From Candidatus Omnitrophota bacterium (GTDB lineage: Bacteria; Hinthialibacterota; Hinthialibacteria; Hinthialibacterales; Hinthialibacteraceae), in contig JABLXU010000015.1 of the NCBI GenBank assembly GCA_013177805.1, forward strand, positions 50,233 to 114,232: a stretch of DNA of 64,000 nucleotides, read 5' to 3'. The notes beneath the pieces were generated by a model. That model was not told the DNA's origin and ran no database searches. It saw only the letters and a list, made by a program, of their open reading frames with translations. The stretch's first letter is position 1; the number at the start of each line of letters is the position of its first letter. Made by a program: the position numbers and the translations under genes. Shown one piece after another: positions 1-9,015 of the stretch.

Positions 1-727
1 CGCCGAGGAAGCGTTCCCAGTCGAGGTTTTGCCGGACCATGGCCTCGTCGGGGCGGTTGAAATCGCCGTACCACCCGTACCACCGCCATTCGTCCTTGCC
101 GCGTTCGCGGTTGCGGTAACAACCGGACTGCACCAGGGTGACTTCGCCGAGAATGCCACTGGCGATCAGTTCGGCGGCCTGGAGGGCGGCGGCGCTGGAA
201 CGGTCGTGACCCAACTGCATGACCGTGTGGTTCATCTTGATGGCTTTGTACATGGCCTTGGCTTCGGGCAGGGTGCGGGTCCAGCATTTTTCGACATAGA
301 TGTCCTTGCCCGCGTAAGCGGCATCGATGACCATCTTGGAATGCCAATGGTCCGGCGTGGCGATGATGACCGCGTCGATTTCGTTATCGGCCAGCATGTC
401 GCGGTAGTCGTGATATCGTTTGACCTGGGGATTGGCGGAGAGTTTGACCCCTTTTTCCAGGTGGCCTTTGTAGATTTCGCAGATGGCTTTGACCTGGGTA
501 TTGGGTATGCCGGGCCGGTTCTTATCGGGTTCGCCCGCGACTTCGGTGATGAGCTGCCCGCCCCGGACGCCGGCGCCAATGTGGCCCACGCCGATTACGT
601 CATTGGGGCTGTAATTGGCGGCCATCACGGCGGGAGCGGAAGTCATGGCGGCAAAGAGAGCGGCGCTTTTCCCGGATCGTTCCAAAAATGAGCGGCGGGT
701 TATGGAATGGGCTGGAGAGTTGGACAT
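1..727 (-). CDS. Gfo/Idh/MocA-family oxidoreductase, Tat-exported, 3' end outside window
   Basis: The reading frame runs off the left edge of the window; 242 residues are visible. A twin-arginine export signal (TRRSFLERSG, residues about 10-19) is followed by a nucleotide-binding fold with GVGHIGAGVRG (46-56). ATPDHWH (123-129) is typical of the Gfo/Idh/MocA family, whose members oxidise or reduce sugars and sugar derivatives with NAD(P). The usual EKP of the active-site strand reads EKCWT here (146-150), so a Cys replaces the Pro. The start at 727 has a GGAGG ribosome site just upstream. Export through Tat with a bound cofactor is inferred. The substrate cannot be read from the sequence. Confidence 0.9.
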   Translation of the reverse strand, partial: MSNSPAHSITRRSFLERSGKSAALFAAMTSAPAVMAANYSPNDVIGVGHIGAGVRGGQLITEVAGEPDKNRPGIPNTQVKAICEIYKGHLEKGVKLSANPQVKRYHDYRDMLADNEIDAVIIATPDHWHSKMVIDAAYAGKDIYVEKCWTRTLPEAKAMYKAIKMNHTVMQLGHDRSSAAALQAAELIASGILGEVTLVQSGCYRNRERGKDEWRWYGWYGDFNRPDEAMVRQNLDWERFLG

Positions 728-914
728 GATTGAAGTCCTCCTGAAGAATAGGTGAGTGCAGTTAATTTTAGTTTCAACCGGGTGTATGATACGATAGCCT
801 CGAATCAGGTGGTTTTGCAGGGATTCAGGCGGGATTCGTTTTTTTGCTGGGATCAGAATCTGAATAGCGGCATGGGAGAGCGGGTGAAATGGCTGAAAAA
901 TAGGATGCACTTTG

Positions 915-1020
915 GTTTCTTAAATGAGAATAAGGAGTGTTATCGTCTATGGTATCCCGCAGCGTCAATGCAACTGCTTGAAAAACATAGATTTAAATCA
1001 TCCTGTTTCTTAAATGAGAA
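915..1020. repeat. Pair of 16-bp direct repeats in a long intergenic gap
   Basis: The 642-base gap between the oxidoreductase and the Thr-Pro protein has no convincing gene. It holds two identical copies of GTTTCTTAAATGAGAA, at 915-930 and 1005-1020, exactly 90 bases apart. Each copy is itself an imperfect palindrome (TTCT...AGAA), as expected of a binding site for a dimeric regulator. No further copy was noticed in the window. An operator role is only inferred. Confidence 0.5.
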
Positions 1021-1369
1021 GTTATTGGATATTTTGTAAAATATATGAATCTAGTAATCTATTTTTGGAGAGGACAAAAAATATTTGGAAAACCCATCAG
1101 GATATAGCCAAAATATGCGAAATCTCATTATGATATAGAGAACCGTGGGGGACGGGGTGGGGAACAAGGAGTACGAAAAACGGAGGGCAGGAGAGGGATT
1201 GGGCCGCACCATAGCGTTTGCGCCGCCGCGGGAATAGCGGACCAGGCGGCAAAATTTCAGGGGAAAAGGAATTCCAGGAAAAAGTGCCCTCAAGGATGGT
1301 ATAGTATTGAAAATATTTAGCCTGTATGTTATAAAGGGGTATCATTCCAAAACAACGTTGGAGGAACAA

Positions 1370-3031
1370 ATGTCACAACAAATCGCGAATTCCAGTGTGA
1401 GCCGTTCGCTGACTATAATCTTATTGTTTGTTGGATGTGTGGTGATCTTCCCAGGCATGGTTGCGGCCCAAGTGGTCGAGACACCGACGGAAACGCCCAC
1501 CGAGACTCCCACGGTGGTGCCGGAAGTGACGCCAACGGAATCTCCGGCCATCACGCCCACGAATACGCCTGAGCCGATTCCTCCAACACCAACAGAAACA
1601 GAAGTAACCACCCCCACAGAAACCCCGACCGCCGTGCCGACGGCTACCCCCACGGCCATCGTGGTGACGCCTACGGAGACGGTTGTAGCCACTCCAACGG
1701 AAACCGTAGTGGCCACACCGACGGAAACTGTGGTGGCGACGCCCACGGAAGTCCCTACAGCCACGCCTGTGCCGACTCCAACGGAGACGATCGTCGAGAC
1801 CCCTACCCCCACGGCTACCGAGACGGAAGTGGTGACGCCTACACCCACCGAGACGATTGTCGAAACGCCCACGCCTACGGCTACCGAGACGGAGGTGATG
1901 ACACCCACGCCTGTCGCGACACCCACACCGGAGGTAACCCCCACGCCGACGGTGGTGGCAACCCCAACCCCCACGGTGGCTGATTTCAAGAATCCTAACC
2001 AGGGAATCACAGTGCTGGATGGCTTCGGCGGGATTCACGAGTTGGGCGATATCTTCCGGTTTACGGACTTCAACGGAGATGCCGTGGTGGATGCGGCGGA
2101 AACCGCCCAATTGCCCTTATTCCCATATTTCGCGGGCAAGGATGTGTATCGGGATATCGAAGTCTTCATCGCGGATGCCGGAACGGCGAACCAGCGGATC
2201 GGGGCGGTGTTGATCGCCACGGGGGATGGACGGGTATTCGCGGTACAATTCAACCAAATTGGTCAAAGGGTGGTAGTGAGACGCAATTATCTGCCGTCGC
2301 TCGGAGTGACCTTCCCCACGAACGATGTGCTGCGGGACGTGGAGTTCACCACGGACGGCAAGGGATACTTCGCGTTGCTGTCGGATGGTTCAATCGTTTC
2401 GGCGAACGAATCGGGAGTGTTGAAACTGTTCCGGTTCCGCCCAAGCGGGAACAATACTGGCATCGATGTGCGCAGCAATCCGGCCGTGGATCTGGAGATC
2501 GTGTCCGGGACGGATACCAATGTGCTTCCTGTGGGATACATCCTGGACGCAAAAGGCCAGATTCATTCGGTGGGCGGGGCTGTCCCCTTGGCGGGGCCGG
2601 TTTCCAACGCGCCGATCTACGTGGATATGGAACTTTACGGCAACGGCGCGGTGATCGCGGATGGATTCGGCCGGTTCTTTACGGTGGTTCCTCAAGGTTC
2701 ACCCGACCTGGATATTGTGTTGCCGGTATTGGGCTTCGGCCTCGCGGAACCGGCTTTTATCGACTTCGAGATCCAAATCGATCCCACGGTTTCGTTCTAC
2801 AACGGCGTGGGGATTCTGGCGTTGACGAAATTCGGAACCTTGCATACCTCAGGGGCGATGGATTACATTTTGACCGATGAAGGCGTCGCGCGGCGGATGA
2901 ACCTGATGGACAAGCCGGAGGGGCAATATCCGCGGATCGACAGGACGGAACATGGATTGCCGTACATCAACATGGGAGTTCTGTTCGATATCATGAGGGG
3001 TCTGGTGGTCTATCAGTTCAATCCCCAATAA
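1370..3031 (+). CDS. Secreted protein with long Thr-Pro repeat linker and C-terminal propeller-like domain
   Basis: The start at 1370 is chosen because GGAGG lies 6 bases upstream; an earlier in-frame ATG at 1307 has no ribosome site. A signal peptide covers residues 1-34 (hydrophobic core about 14-33, AAQ at the end). Residues about 38-203 are a degenerate repeat of TPTET and TPTVV units. A globular C-terminal region (about 205-553) begins with [16 protein letters not shown] and carries recurrent aromatic/Gly blades such as [28 protein letters not shown] and [13 protein letters not shown], suggesting a beta-propeller-like fold. It probably sits at the cell surface. No enzymatic motif was recognised, and the exact function is unknown. 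Confidence 0.85.
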   Translation: MSQQIANSSVSRSLTIILLFVGCVVIFPGMVAAQVVETPTETPTETPTVVPEVTPTESPAITPTNTPEPIPPTPTETEVTTPTETPTAVPTATPTAIVVTPTETVVATPTETVVATPTETVVATPTEVPTATPVPTPTETIVETPTPTATETEVVTPTPTETIVETPTPTATETEVMTPTPVATPTPEVTPTPTVVATPTPTVADFKNPNQGITVLDGFGGIHELGDIFRFTDFNGDAVVDAAETAQLPLFPYFAGKDVYRDIEVFIADAGTANQRIGAVLIATGDGRVFAVQFNQIGQRVVVRRNYLPSLGVTFPTNDVLRDVEFTTDGKGYFALLSDGSIVSANESGVLKLFRFRPSGNNTGIDVRSNPAVDLEIVSGTDTNVLPVGYILDAKGQIHSVGGAVPLAGPVSNAPIYVDMELYGNGAVIADGFGRFFTVVPQGSPDLDIVLPVLGFGLAEPAFIDFEIQIDPTVSFYNGVGILALTKFGTLHTSGAMDYILTDEGVARRMNLMDKPEGQYPRIDRTEHGLPYINMGVLFDIMRGLVVYQFNPQ

Positions 3032-3059
3032 GCCGTGAGGATGAGAGCGGCAGTATACC

Positions 3060-3085
3060 GGGGTGGCGGACACGCCACCCCGTTT
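3060..3085 (+). terminator. Rho-independent terminator after the Thr-Pro protein gene
   Basis: A perfect 9-bp stem (GGGGTGGCG at 3060-3068, CGCCACCCC at 3073-3081) closes a GACA loop. It is followed by a T-rich tail (GTTTCGTTT). It lies 29 bases after the stop codon. Confidence 0.8.
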
Positions 3086-3232
3086 CGTTTCCCTACGCAC
3101 CCAGGCATATCGTGACGGGAGAAGAAGAGACAGTAAAATCCAAGGCGGATTCCCTTTTCAGGAATGATTTCAACCCTATATTCTGCTTTGAAACCGGAAT
3201 CCATGCGATTCAAAAAAACAGGAGAATCCCTC

Positions 3233-4624
3233 ATGAATTACCGCGTCGAGAAAGACACGATGGGCGAGATGCAGGTTCCCGAATCCGCCTACTACGGCGC
3301 CCAATCTGCCCGGTCCCTGATGAATTTCAAGATCGGCACGGAAAGAATGCCGCTGGAATTGATCAAGGCCTTCGGCGTGCTTAAAAAAGCCGCCGCCCTG
3401 GTGAATCATGAATTGGGTGTGCTTTCCGCCGGAAAAAAAGACCTGATCGTGCAGGCGGCTGAGGAGATCATCGAAGGCCGCTTGGATGAACATTTTCCTC
3501 TTGTCGTCTGGCAGACCGGCAGCGGGACCCAGACCAACATGAACGTCAATGAAGTGATTGCCAACCGCGCCAACGAAATAGCCGGTCAGCCGCGCGGTGT
3601 TAAAAGCCCCATCCATCCCAACGACGATGTCAACAAATCGCAATCCTCCAACGACACGTTTCCGGCTGCCATGCATATCGCCGCGGTAACGGAAATCCAC
3701 CGCCGTCTACTTCCGCAGTTGATTGCGCTTACGCACGTGTTTGAAGAAAAGGCCTTGAAATTCAAGGAGATCATCAAAATCGGCCGTACCCACCTTATGG
3801 ACGCCACGCCGCTGACCTTGGGGCAGGAGTTCTCCGGCTACGTTACACAATTAAAACACGGCCGCCGGCGGATTGAGAATGTGTTGCCTCATCTATATGA
3901 ATTGGCCTTGGGCGGAACCGCGGTCGGCACGGGTTTGAATACGCCTCCGCGTTTCGCGGAATTGGTGGCCGCCAAGATCGCCGAACTGACCGGCTATCCC
4001 TTCGTCACCGCGGAAAACAAGTTCGAGGCCCTTTCCAGCCATGACGCGCTCGTCGAGGCCAGTGGCGCGTTGAAAACTCTGGCCGCCTCGCTTTTCAAGA
4101 TCGCCAACGACATCCGCCTGTATGCTTCAGGCCCCCGTTGCGGGATCGGCGAGTTATTGATTCCCGAAAACGAACCGGGATCCAGCATCATGCCGGGGAA
4201 GGTGAACCCCACCCAATGCGAGGCCCTGACTCAAGTAGCCGTGCAAGTGATGGGCAACGACGCGGCCATTGGCTTCGCGGGGGCCAACGGCCATTTTCAA
4301 CTTAATGTTTTCAAACCGGTGATGATTTATAATCTCCTGCAATCCATCCGCCTCTTGGCCGACGCCTGCGAGTCGTTTAACAAGAATTGCGCGGCAGGCA
4401 TCGAAGCGAACGAAGCCGTCATAACCCGCAACCTGAACAATTCGCTGATGCTGGTCACCGCGTTGAATACCCATATCGGCTACGACAAGGCCGCCGCCAT
4501 CGCCAAAAAGGCCCACAACGAGCATTTGACGCTCCGGGATGCCGCCGTGCAACTGGGATATTTAACTGGAGAAGAATTCGACCGTATTGTCCGGCCGGAA
4601 CAGATGATCGGCCCCCAGCGGTGA
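3233..4624 (+). CDS. fumC: Class II fumarate hydratase
   Basis: The enzyme interconverts fumarate and malate in the citric acid cycle in the cytoplasm. The 463-residue length matches iron-independent class II fumarases. The superfamily signature [15 protein letters not shown] is present (about 313-327), as are [20 protein letters not shown] (about 184-203) and the substrate-binding [10 protein letters not shown] and SSNDTFPA segments. The start at 3233 is preceded by AGGAG with good spacing; upstream in-frame ATGs lack this. Aspartase and argininosuccinate lyase share the fold, but the motifs and length fit FumC best. It is flanked by a terminator on the left and appears monocistronic. Confidence 0.96.
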   Translation: MNYRVEKDTMGEMQVPESAYYGAQSARSLMNFKIGTERMPLELIKAFGVLKKAAALVNHELGVLSAGKKDLIVQAAEEIIEGRLDEHFPLVVWQTGSGTQTNMNVNEVIANRANEIAGQPRGVKSPIHPNDDVNKSQSSNDTFPAAMHIAAVTEIHRRLLPQLIALTHVFEEKALKFKEIIKIGRTHLMDATPLTLGQEFSGYVTQLKHGRRRIENVLPHLYELALGGTAVGTGLNTPPRFAELVAAKIAELTGYPFVTAENKFEALSSHDALVEASGALKTLAASLFKIANDIRLYASGPRCGIGELLIPENEPGSSIMPGKVNPTQCEALTQVAVQVMGNDAAIGFAGANGHFQLNVFKPVMIYNLLQSIRLLADACESFNKNCAAGIEANEAVITRNLNNSLMLVTALNTHIGYDKAAAIAKKAHNEHLTLRDAAVQLGYLTGEEFDRIVRPEQMIGPQR

Positions 4625-4808
4625 CGAGTCCCAATCGATCTGCACCTACGCCGGTTGGATTCCGGTTGCCTTCCAACTCTTGCCAAAACCACTGTAGTCC
4701 GGCATCCGCAAGGAGGGAATGGGCTGCACGGTTCCTTCCTGCCCGGTTCCATCTATCTGAAAAAGAGCCGTCCCTTGTTGAATAAATCCCAAAAAACAGA
4801 ATGTTTTC

Positions 4809-4837
4809 TTGACAGTTCGTGTTTTTTTCGATACGGT
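4809..4837 (+). promoter_or_regulatory. Sigma-70-type promoter for the short transcription unit
   Basis: A consensus -35 TTGACA (4809-4814) is followed after 17 bases by TACGGT (4832-4837), which keeps the TA---T pattern of a -10 box. Transcription would begin near 4844, only about 25 bases ahead of the 20-codon ORF. No other gene follows in this orientation before the tRNA-Gly on the opposite strand. Confidence 0.55.
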
Positions 4838-4868
4838 GTAAGTAGCGCAGAAAGGAGGTGGTCCACTT

Positions 4869-4931
4869 ATGTGTGAATGTATCCCGATACGGATGTATAG
4901 CGCAGGTGGCTGCGGAGGTGAGGAGGGCTGA
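4869..4931 (+). CDS. Possible 20-residue Cys-rich peptide with extended Shine-Dalgarno
   Basis: This ORF is very short. ATG at 4869 is preceded by AAAGGAGGTGGTCC (4851-4864). That string would pair with almost the whole 16S rRNA 3' tail, with one G-U wobble. The peptide reads MCECIPIRMYSAGGCGGEEG, with a CxC pair and a third Cys. Its own 3' end contains a second anti-Shine-Dalgarno-like run (GGAGGTGAGGAGG, 4914-4926). The promoter lies directly upstream. I do not recognise the peptide. It could be a leader peptide, a small functional protein, or simply part of a structured RNA. Confidence 0.4.
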   Translation: MCECIPIRMYSAGGCGGEEG

Positions 4932-5130
4932 TAGTTCCCCCCTCTGATGCTTCAGAAAGGATGAGGACCGGACTCGAAAGACCGGCTCGCGTTTCCGGAG
5001 ACGGAATCAATGCTCCGCGGATCAGCGAGGTGGAAATGAGTTCGGGGAAATTCGAATCCACAGTTTGAATTGGATTCGCCGGGCGGGAGAGGCTCTCCTG
5101 TTCTCCAATCCAAACAGCTTACCGACTCGA

Positions 5131-5162
5131 GGGCGGTCTGGAGGAAAACGGGCCGCCCTTGT
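5131..5162 (+). terminator. Terminator-like hairpin closing the short unit
   Basis: GGGCGG (5131-5136) and CCGCCC (5153-5158) form a 6-bp GC stem with a 16-base loop. It is followed by TTGTTG. The T-tract is weak, so this is a candidate only. Confidence 0.35.
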
Positions 5163-5242
5163 TGCATTCCAAAGAAGTTTGATTAATCCAGCCCGGGAAA
5201 ACGAAGGAAGCGGTTTAATAAAGAAGCGGTTTAAAATAAAAA

Positions 5243-5318
5243 TGGAGCAGGAGACGGGACTCGAACCCGCGACCTTCTCGTTGGCAACGAGAAGCTCTAC
5301 CAACTGAGCTACTCCTGC
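5243..5318 (-). tRNA. tRNA-Gly(GCC)
   Basis: The minus strand folds as a complete cloverleaf. The acceptor stem is GCAGGAG/CTCCTGC, the D-arm reads TAGCTCAGTTGGTAGAGC, the anticodon loop is TTGCCAA (anticodon GCC), and the T-arm is GCGGG/CCCGT with TTCGAGT. The discriminator base is T, as usual for bacterial tRNA-Gly. The CCA end is encoded in the DNA (5243-5245). Confidence 0.96.
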
Positions 5319-5330
5319 TCATGGCGATTG

Positions 5331-5360
5331 ATATTATTCATCATACGCCGGATTTGTCAA
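5331..5360 (-). promoter_or_regulatory. Promoter of tRNA-Gly
   Basis: On the minus strand TTGACA (5360-5355) is followed after 18 bases by TAATAT (5336-5331). The -10 box ends about 12 bases ahead of the mature tRNA 5' end, which is a typical spacing. Confidence 0.65.
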
Positions 5361-5399
5361 GGATGCGGGATGCCTAAATCTCATTTTTTCATTTTCCGA

Positions 5400-6056
5400 T
5401 CACTCGACCGTCAACACCGAATTTTCCCCTCCAAAGGTATTGGGCACGGTTTGAGGATTGACCGGATCGGGTTGGGGTATGCCATCGATCAAAACCAGAT
5501 ATTCGTAGGTTCCCGGCCGTAGTTTTAATTCCACTTCCCAAAGGCCATCCTTGGCGGGGCGGAGGGGGATGGCTTGGCTTTTATCCCAGTCGTTAAAACT
5601 GCCGATGATTTGAATTTCACGGGCAGTCGAGTTCATCGTGGAAAACATCACCGTCCTGAGCGGTTCTGGAGTCCGTGAGGGGCTCAGGGCGTCGATCCGT
5701 TGCTTGTTTTGTTCGCGTTCTGTGGCATTGGGGGTGATGATAAAGATTCCCTGCACGCGGGTGCAATTCTGAATCTCCAATTTCGGAGCAATTACTGTGG
5801 AATTCACAGTGCTGGTCGCGGAAAGCCGGACAATCTCGCGGGCCTCGAGATATCCTTCTATTGAACCTTCAACGTGCGCCTCGCGGGTTTCAATGATCCC
5901 CTTCATCCGGCCGGTGGGCGAAATGACAAGGCGTCCCTGGGTGTGGGCCTCTCCTTCCAATACGCCATCAATCCACACGTCTCCCTTCGCTCGAATGGAC
6001 CCATGGGCTACGGTGCTCCGGTCCAGATGGGTTTCCGCGTGTTTTTCCTCGAACAT
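5400..6056 (-). CDS. Bactofilin fused to a C-terminal CBM48/AMPK-type glycogen-binding domain
   Basis: Residues about 12-110 are a bactofilin (polymer-forming cytoskeletal) beta-helix with the repeated pattern G-x-I-x-G, for example GSIRAKGDVWIDGVLEGEA and EGSIEGYLEAREIVRL. After a linker (111-133) residues about 134-218 form an early-set/CBM48 domain: IIGSFNDWDKSQAIPL, GLWEVELKLRPGTYEYLVLI and DPVNP. Such domains bind alpha-glucans in glycogen enzymes and AMPK beta subunits. Bactofilins assemble filaments that shape cells or anchor wall enzymes. The fusion suggests a filament tied to a carbohydrate, but that is inference. The start at 6056 is chosen over 6146 because the bactofilin domain begins there; ribosome site GAGG is weak. 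Confidence 0.85.
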   Translation of the reverse strand: MFEEKHAETHLDRSTVAHGSIRAKGDVWIDGVLEGEAHTQGRLVISPTGRMKGIIETREAHVEGSIEGYLEAREIVRLSATSTVNSTVIAPKLEIQNCTRVQGIFIITPNATEREQNKQRIDALSPSRTPEPLRTVMFSTMNSTAREIQIIGSFNDWDKSQAIPLRPAKDGLWEVELKLRPGTYEYLVLIDGIPQPDPVNPQTVPNTFGGENSVLTVE

Positions 6057-6343
6057 GTTTGCCTCGTCCGGGAGATGTTGATGAGCCAGTATACCAATAA
6101 ATCTTGGATAAATCGAGCGGAGTCCGGCCCGGAGGAGAGATATCACACGGATTTAAAAAGAATTTATATTATATTTATTAAATTTTTATATAAAAATTGG
6201 AGACTCGTTTCACGAAAAAAGAATCCCTGAAAGACATGGATGGATAGGCTAGAGATACCGGTTTGATATGATAGGGCAGGGAATCGGGTAATCCGGGGGC
6301 AAGCGGGACTCATAAAAAAACGATATCCGGAAAGGAGACGATC

Positions 6344-7309
6344 GTGATAGAAAAAAAACAGAGAAGCAACAGAATTTCGCGGCGGGGATTTACCTATTTG
6401 GCTACCACTGGAACCGTGGCCATGAGCCTGTTAAAAAACCGGCCGGCCTCCCCGTCCGAACGGGGAGAATACGCCATCCATCTGGGCGGACCCGTGATGG
6501 AGAAATACACGTCCCCGGAGGAATGGGTGGCGCTGCACAAAAAACTAGGCTACAGCGCGGCCTACTGCCCGGTGGGAGCCGATCAAAGCGATGACGTTCT
6601 GAACGCGTACGCCCAGGCAGCCAAGGCGGCAGGGATCATCATCGCCGAGGTGGGGGCGTGGAGCAATCCCATGGACCGGAACGAAGAAAAACGCAAGCAG
6701 GCCCTCGCTCACTGCCAGACGCAGCTAGCATTGGCGGAGCGCATCGGCGCGCGTTGCTGCGTCAACATCAGCGGCTCGTTAGGCGAGAAATGGGACGGCC
6801 ATCATCCGGACAACCTGACGGAGGATGCGTTCGATCGCATCGTGGAAACCACCCGGACGATTATCGACGCGGTCAAACCCCAGCGGACGTTCTACACATT
6901 GGAAACCATGCCCTGGGCGTATCCGGATTCAGTAGAGTCGTACGTGCGGCTGATCAAAGCCATTGACCGCAAGGGATTCGCCGTGCATTTCGATCCCGCC
7001 AATCTGATCTGCAGCCCCCAGCGGTATTATGCCAACGGCGCGATGATCCGCGAATGTTTCGAGAAACTGGGGCCGTACATTCGCAGTTGCCACGCCAAGG
7101 ACATCCTGATGGATCAGCGCTTCACGGTGCATTTGGATGAAGTCCGGCCGGGACTGGGCAATTTGGATTATAAAACGTTCCTGACCGAAGTCAGCCATCT
7201 GCCCGATGTCCCTGTCATGTTGGAACATTTGAGCACGGCGGAGGACTACCGCCTGGCGGCGGAATATGTGCGTTCGGTTGGGAAGGAACTGGGATTGGTA
7301 TTCGGGTGA
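6344..7309 (+). CDS. Tat-exported sugar phosphate isomerase/epimerase-like TIM barrel
   Basis: The GTG start at 6344 has AAAGGAG seven bases upstream. The 321-residue protein opens with a twin-arginine signal (RISRRGFTYLA, residues 10-20). The rest is an AP-endonuclease-2/xylose-isomerase-like TIM barrel. Metal-ligand segments are visible: ETMPW (about 185), HFDPANLI (about 214), CHAKDI (about 247) and LEHL (about 292). Relatives isomerise or epimerise keto-sugars and inositols, often together with Gfo/Idh/MocA oxidoreductases. The substrate is unknown. It stands 40 bases ahead of a glycosyltransferase gene in the same orientation. Confidence 0.87.
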   Translation: MIEKKQRSNRISRRGFTYLATTGTVAMSLLKNRPASPSERGEYAIHLGGPVMEKYTSPEEWVALHKKLGYSAAYCPVGADQSDDVLNAYAQAAKAAGIIIAEVGAWSNPMDRNEEKRKQALAHCQTQLALAERIGARCCVNISGSLGEKWDGHHPDNLTEDAFDRIVETTRTIIDAVKPQRTFYTLETMPWAYPDSVESYVRLIKAIDRKGFAVHFDPANLICSPQRYYANGAMIRECFEKLGPYIRSCHAKDILMDQRFTVHLDEVRPGLGNLDYKTFLTEVSHLPDVPVMLEHLSTAEDYRLAAEYVRSVGKELGLVFG

Positions 7310-7349
7310 GGGAAGCACCGGCATCATGGAACAAGGGAGAACAGGTGGC

Positions 7350-8675
7350 ATGAATAGAATTATGATTCTAGGCCTGGGGCCGATTGCCACGGAACCGTCC
7401 GTCAAATTTCATGGAGGAGGCAACCGGGCTTGGCATTTCACGAAACCGTTGCTCGAAGCGGGATTTGAAGTCACATTGATCTGCATGCGGATCACCGATT
7501 CCACCCAGCCGGACCAGCCGGATGAAATCGAACGGCGGGATGGCGAGCTGACCATCCTCAGTGTGGATGAAATCCGGTGTTTTGCCCGGGATGATTACTT
7601 ACGAGAACGGATTGCCCGCTTTCAACCGGACGCCCTGGTTGGCGCGTGCGATTATCCGTCCGCCCGTGCTTGCACCGTGGCAGGGGATCTTCCTGTTTGG
7701 GCCGACATTCACGGCTACCCCATGGGGGAAGCTCAAGCCAAGGCGTATCATTATCAGGATTCCGGGTATGTCCATCATTTCTGGAACATCCACCGGGCCG
7801 TCCTGCGCCGGGGCGACCGCTTTTCGGTAACTTCCGAACGGCAACGCACGGCTACCATCGGAGAATTAGGGGCGATGGGACGCTTGAATCAGTATACGTT
7901 CGGTGAAGAATTGGTCACCCAGATCCCCATCGCCTGGGATCCGGATACTCCCTTTGTTCCTCGCCAACGCCGGAAAGAAGATCCACTTATCGTTTTCTTC
8001 TGCGGGGGATACAACCTCTGGTGTGACGAGGAAACTTTATTTCTCGCTCTGGAAAAAGCCATGGAGCAGGATTCCCGGATTCGCTTTCTATCCACCGGGG
8101 GAGCTATCGAGGGCCACGACGAAAAAACCTATCCCCGCTTTGCCGCCCGGGTGGAACAATCCCGCTTCCGGGATCGTTTTGACCTGCGCGGCTGGGTTTC
8201 CAAGGCGGAAGTCGAGCAATGTCTGCGCCAGGCGCATCTGGGGATCAATGTGGATCTCCCCTGTTACGAAACCTTGATCGGCGCGCGCAACCGCATCACG
8301 GAATTCATGGCCCGGGGCGTCCCGATTCTCACGACCTTAGGAACCGAAATCAGCCAGATCCTCTTCTACAAGGGCATGGTTCTCACCGTACCTATGAAAA
8401 AACCTGAGGCCTTGGCCCGCGAGATTATCCTGGCGGCCAATCACCCCGAAAAACTAGAAAAGATGGCGGCCTTGGCCCGCCAACTCTTCGAGACCCAGTA
8501 CACCTATCGCGCTACCACTCAGGAGTTGCTGGCTTGGTGCCGAAATCCCGTCCATAGCGGCGATTTTGGCCGGAGAATCAACCTGGATTACCGTGATTTT
8601 CCCCTTCCGGCGGCCGTTTCCCCGGATAGTCTGCGGACATGGTTCCGGCGATGGTTTCTTCGGGAGAGTCCATAG
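7350..8675 (+). CDS. Glycosyltransferase, GT-B-like (group 1 related)
   Basis: A 441-residue soluble protein. An N-terminal Rossmann half (RIMILGLGPIATEPSVKFHG) is followed by a C-terminal half with VFFCGGYNLWCDEETLFLAL and RFDLRGWVSKAEVEQCLRQA. The nucleotide-sugar region reads GINVDLPCYETLIGARNR (about 299-316), then EFMARGVPILTT. This arrangement matches GT4-like enzymes, although the usual EPxGxxxxE core is replaced by YETLIGARNR. The start at 7350 was chosen because the fold begins there; GGGAG lies about 10 bases upstream. The acceptor is unknown. Co-orientation with the preceding isomerase suggests a shared transcript. Confidence 0.8.
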   Translation: MNRIMILGLGPIATEPSVKFHGGGNRAWHFTKPLLEAGFEVTLICMRITDSTQPDQPDEIERRDGELTILSVDEIRCFARDDYLRERIARFQPDALVGACDYPSARACTVAGDLPVWADIHGYPMGEAQAKAYHYQDSGYVHHFWNIHRAVLRRGDRFSVTSERQRTATIGELGAMGRLNQYTFGEELVTQIPIAWDPDTPFVPRQRRKEDPLIVFFCGGYNLWCDEETLFLALEKAMEQDSRIRFLSTGGAIEGHDEKTYPRFAARVEQSRFRDRFDLRGWVSKAEVEQCLRQAHLGINVDLPCYETLIGARNRITEFMARGVPILTTLGTEISQILFYKGMVLTVPMKKPEALAREIILAANHPEKLEKMAALARQLFETQYTYRATTQELLAWCRNPVHSGDFGRRINLDYRDFPLPAAVSPDSLRTWFRRWFLRESP

Positions 8676-8870
8676 CCGATTCACTCCCGCAAAGAGGTTT
8701 TGGACGTCTTGACCGGCGGCGGATCGTGGCTACATTGTTATGTCGTCTGAAACGTGGACTGACTTCAATTATAAAAAAGCGGATTGTCCACTTGACCAAT
8801 TTCTTTCTTGAAAGCGTCTTGTTGGGTCAGCGCACTGATCCAGGAAACCGGAACGTCCAAAAGAATTGAC

Positions 8871-8943
<73 letters not shown>

Positions 8944-8952
8944 GAAAATTTC

Positions 8953-8986
8953 AAGCCCCCGGGAAACCGGGGGCTTTCGCTTTTTT
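8953..8986 (+). terminator. Strong terminator behind tRNA-Thr
   Basis: A perfect 10-bp stem (AAGCCCCCGG at 8953-8962, CCGGGGGCTT at 8967-8976) has a GAAA tetraloop. TCGC and a run of six T (8981-8986) follow. It starts 10 bases after the tRNA. Confidence 0.92.
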
Positions 8987-9015
8987 ACCTTGCATTTTTA
9001 GAGGTCATCTGGCAA

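Larger units (their letters stand above)
4844..5165 (+). ncRNA. Candidate structured RNA / short transcript, family unknown
   Basis: After the 20-codon ORF the sequence keeps forming hairpins. CCGG pairs flank 4968-4985. CGAATCC (5053-5059) pairs with GGATTCG (5072-5078). GGAG/CTCC pairs near 5085-5099. A final GGGCGG/CCGCCC stem (5131-5136 with 5153-5158) is followed by TTGTTGC and may end transcription. A second ORF of 35 codons (4961-5068) has AAAGG touching its ATG, too close for normal initiation. The region lacks hallmark motifs of RNase P RNA, tmRNA, SRP RNA or 6S RNA as I know them. The rest of the gap (4625-4800, 5166-5242) shows nothing. Confidence 0.35.

Noticed and set aside
752..1039. 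95-codon plus-strand ORF in the first intergenic gap
   Set aside because: No ribosome site, no recognisable fold, and it contains both copies of the direct repeat.
1342..2110. Long minus-strand ORFs opposite the Thr-Pro repeats (Val-Gly repeats, Arg/Gly-rich)
   Set aside because: They are mirror frames of the low-complexity repeat; no ribosome site and implausible composition.
4844..5165. Assignment of the short unit to RNase P RNA, tmRNA, SRP RNA or 6S RNA
   Set aside because: Conserved core sequences of those RNAs were looked for and not found; left as unknown.
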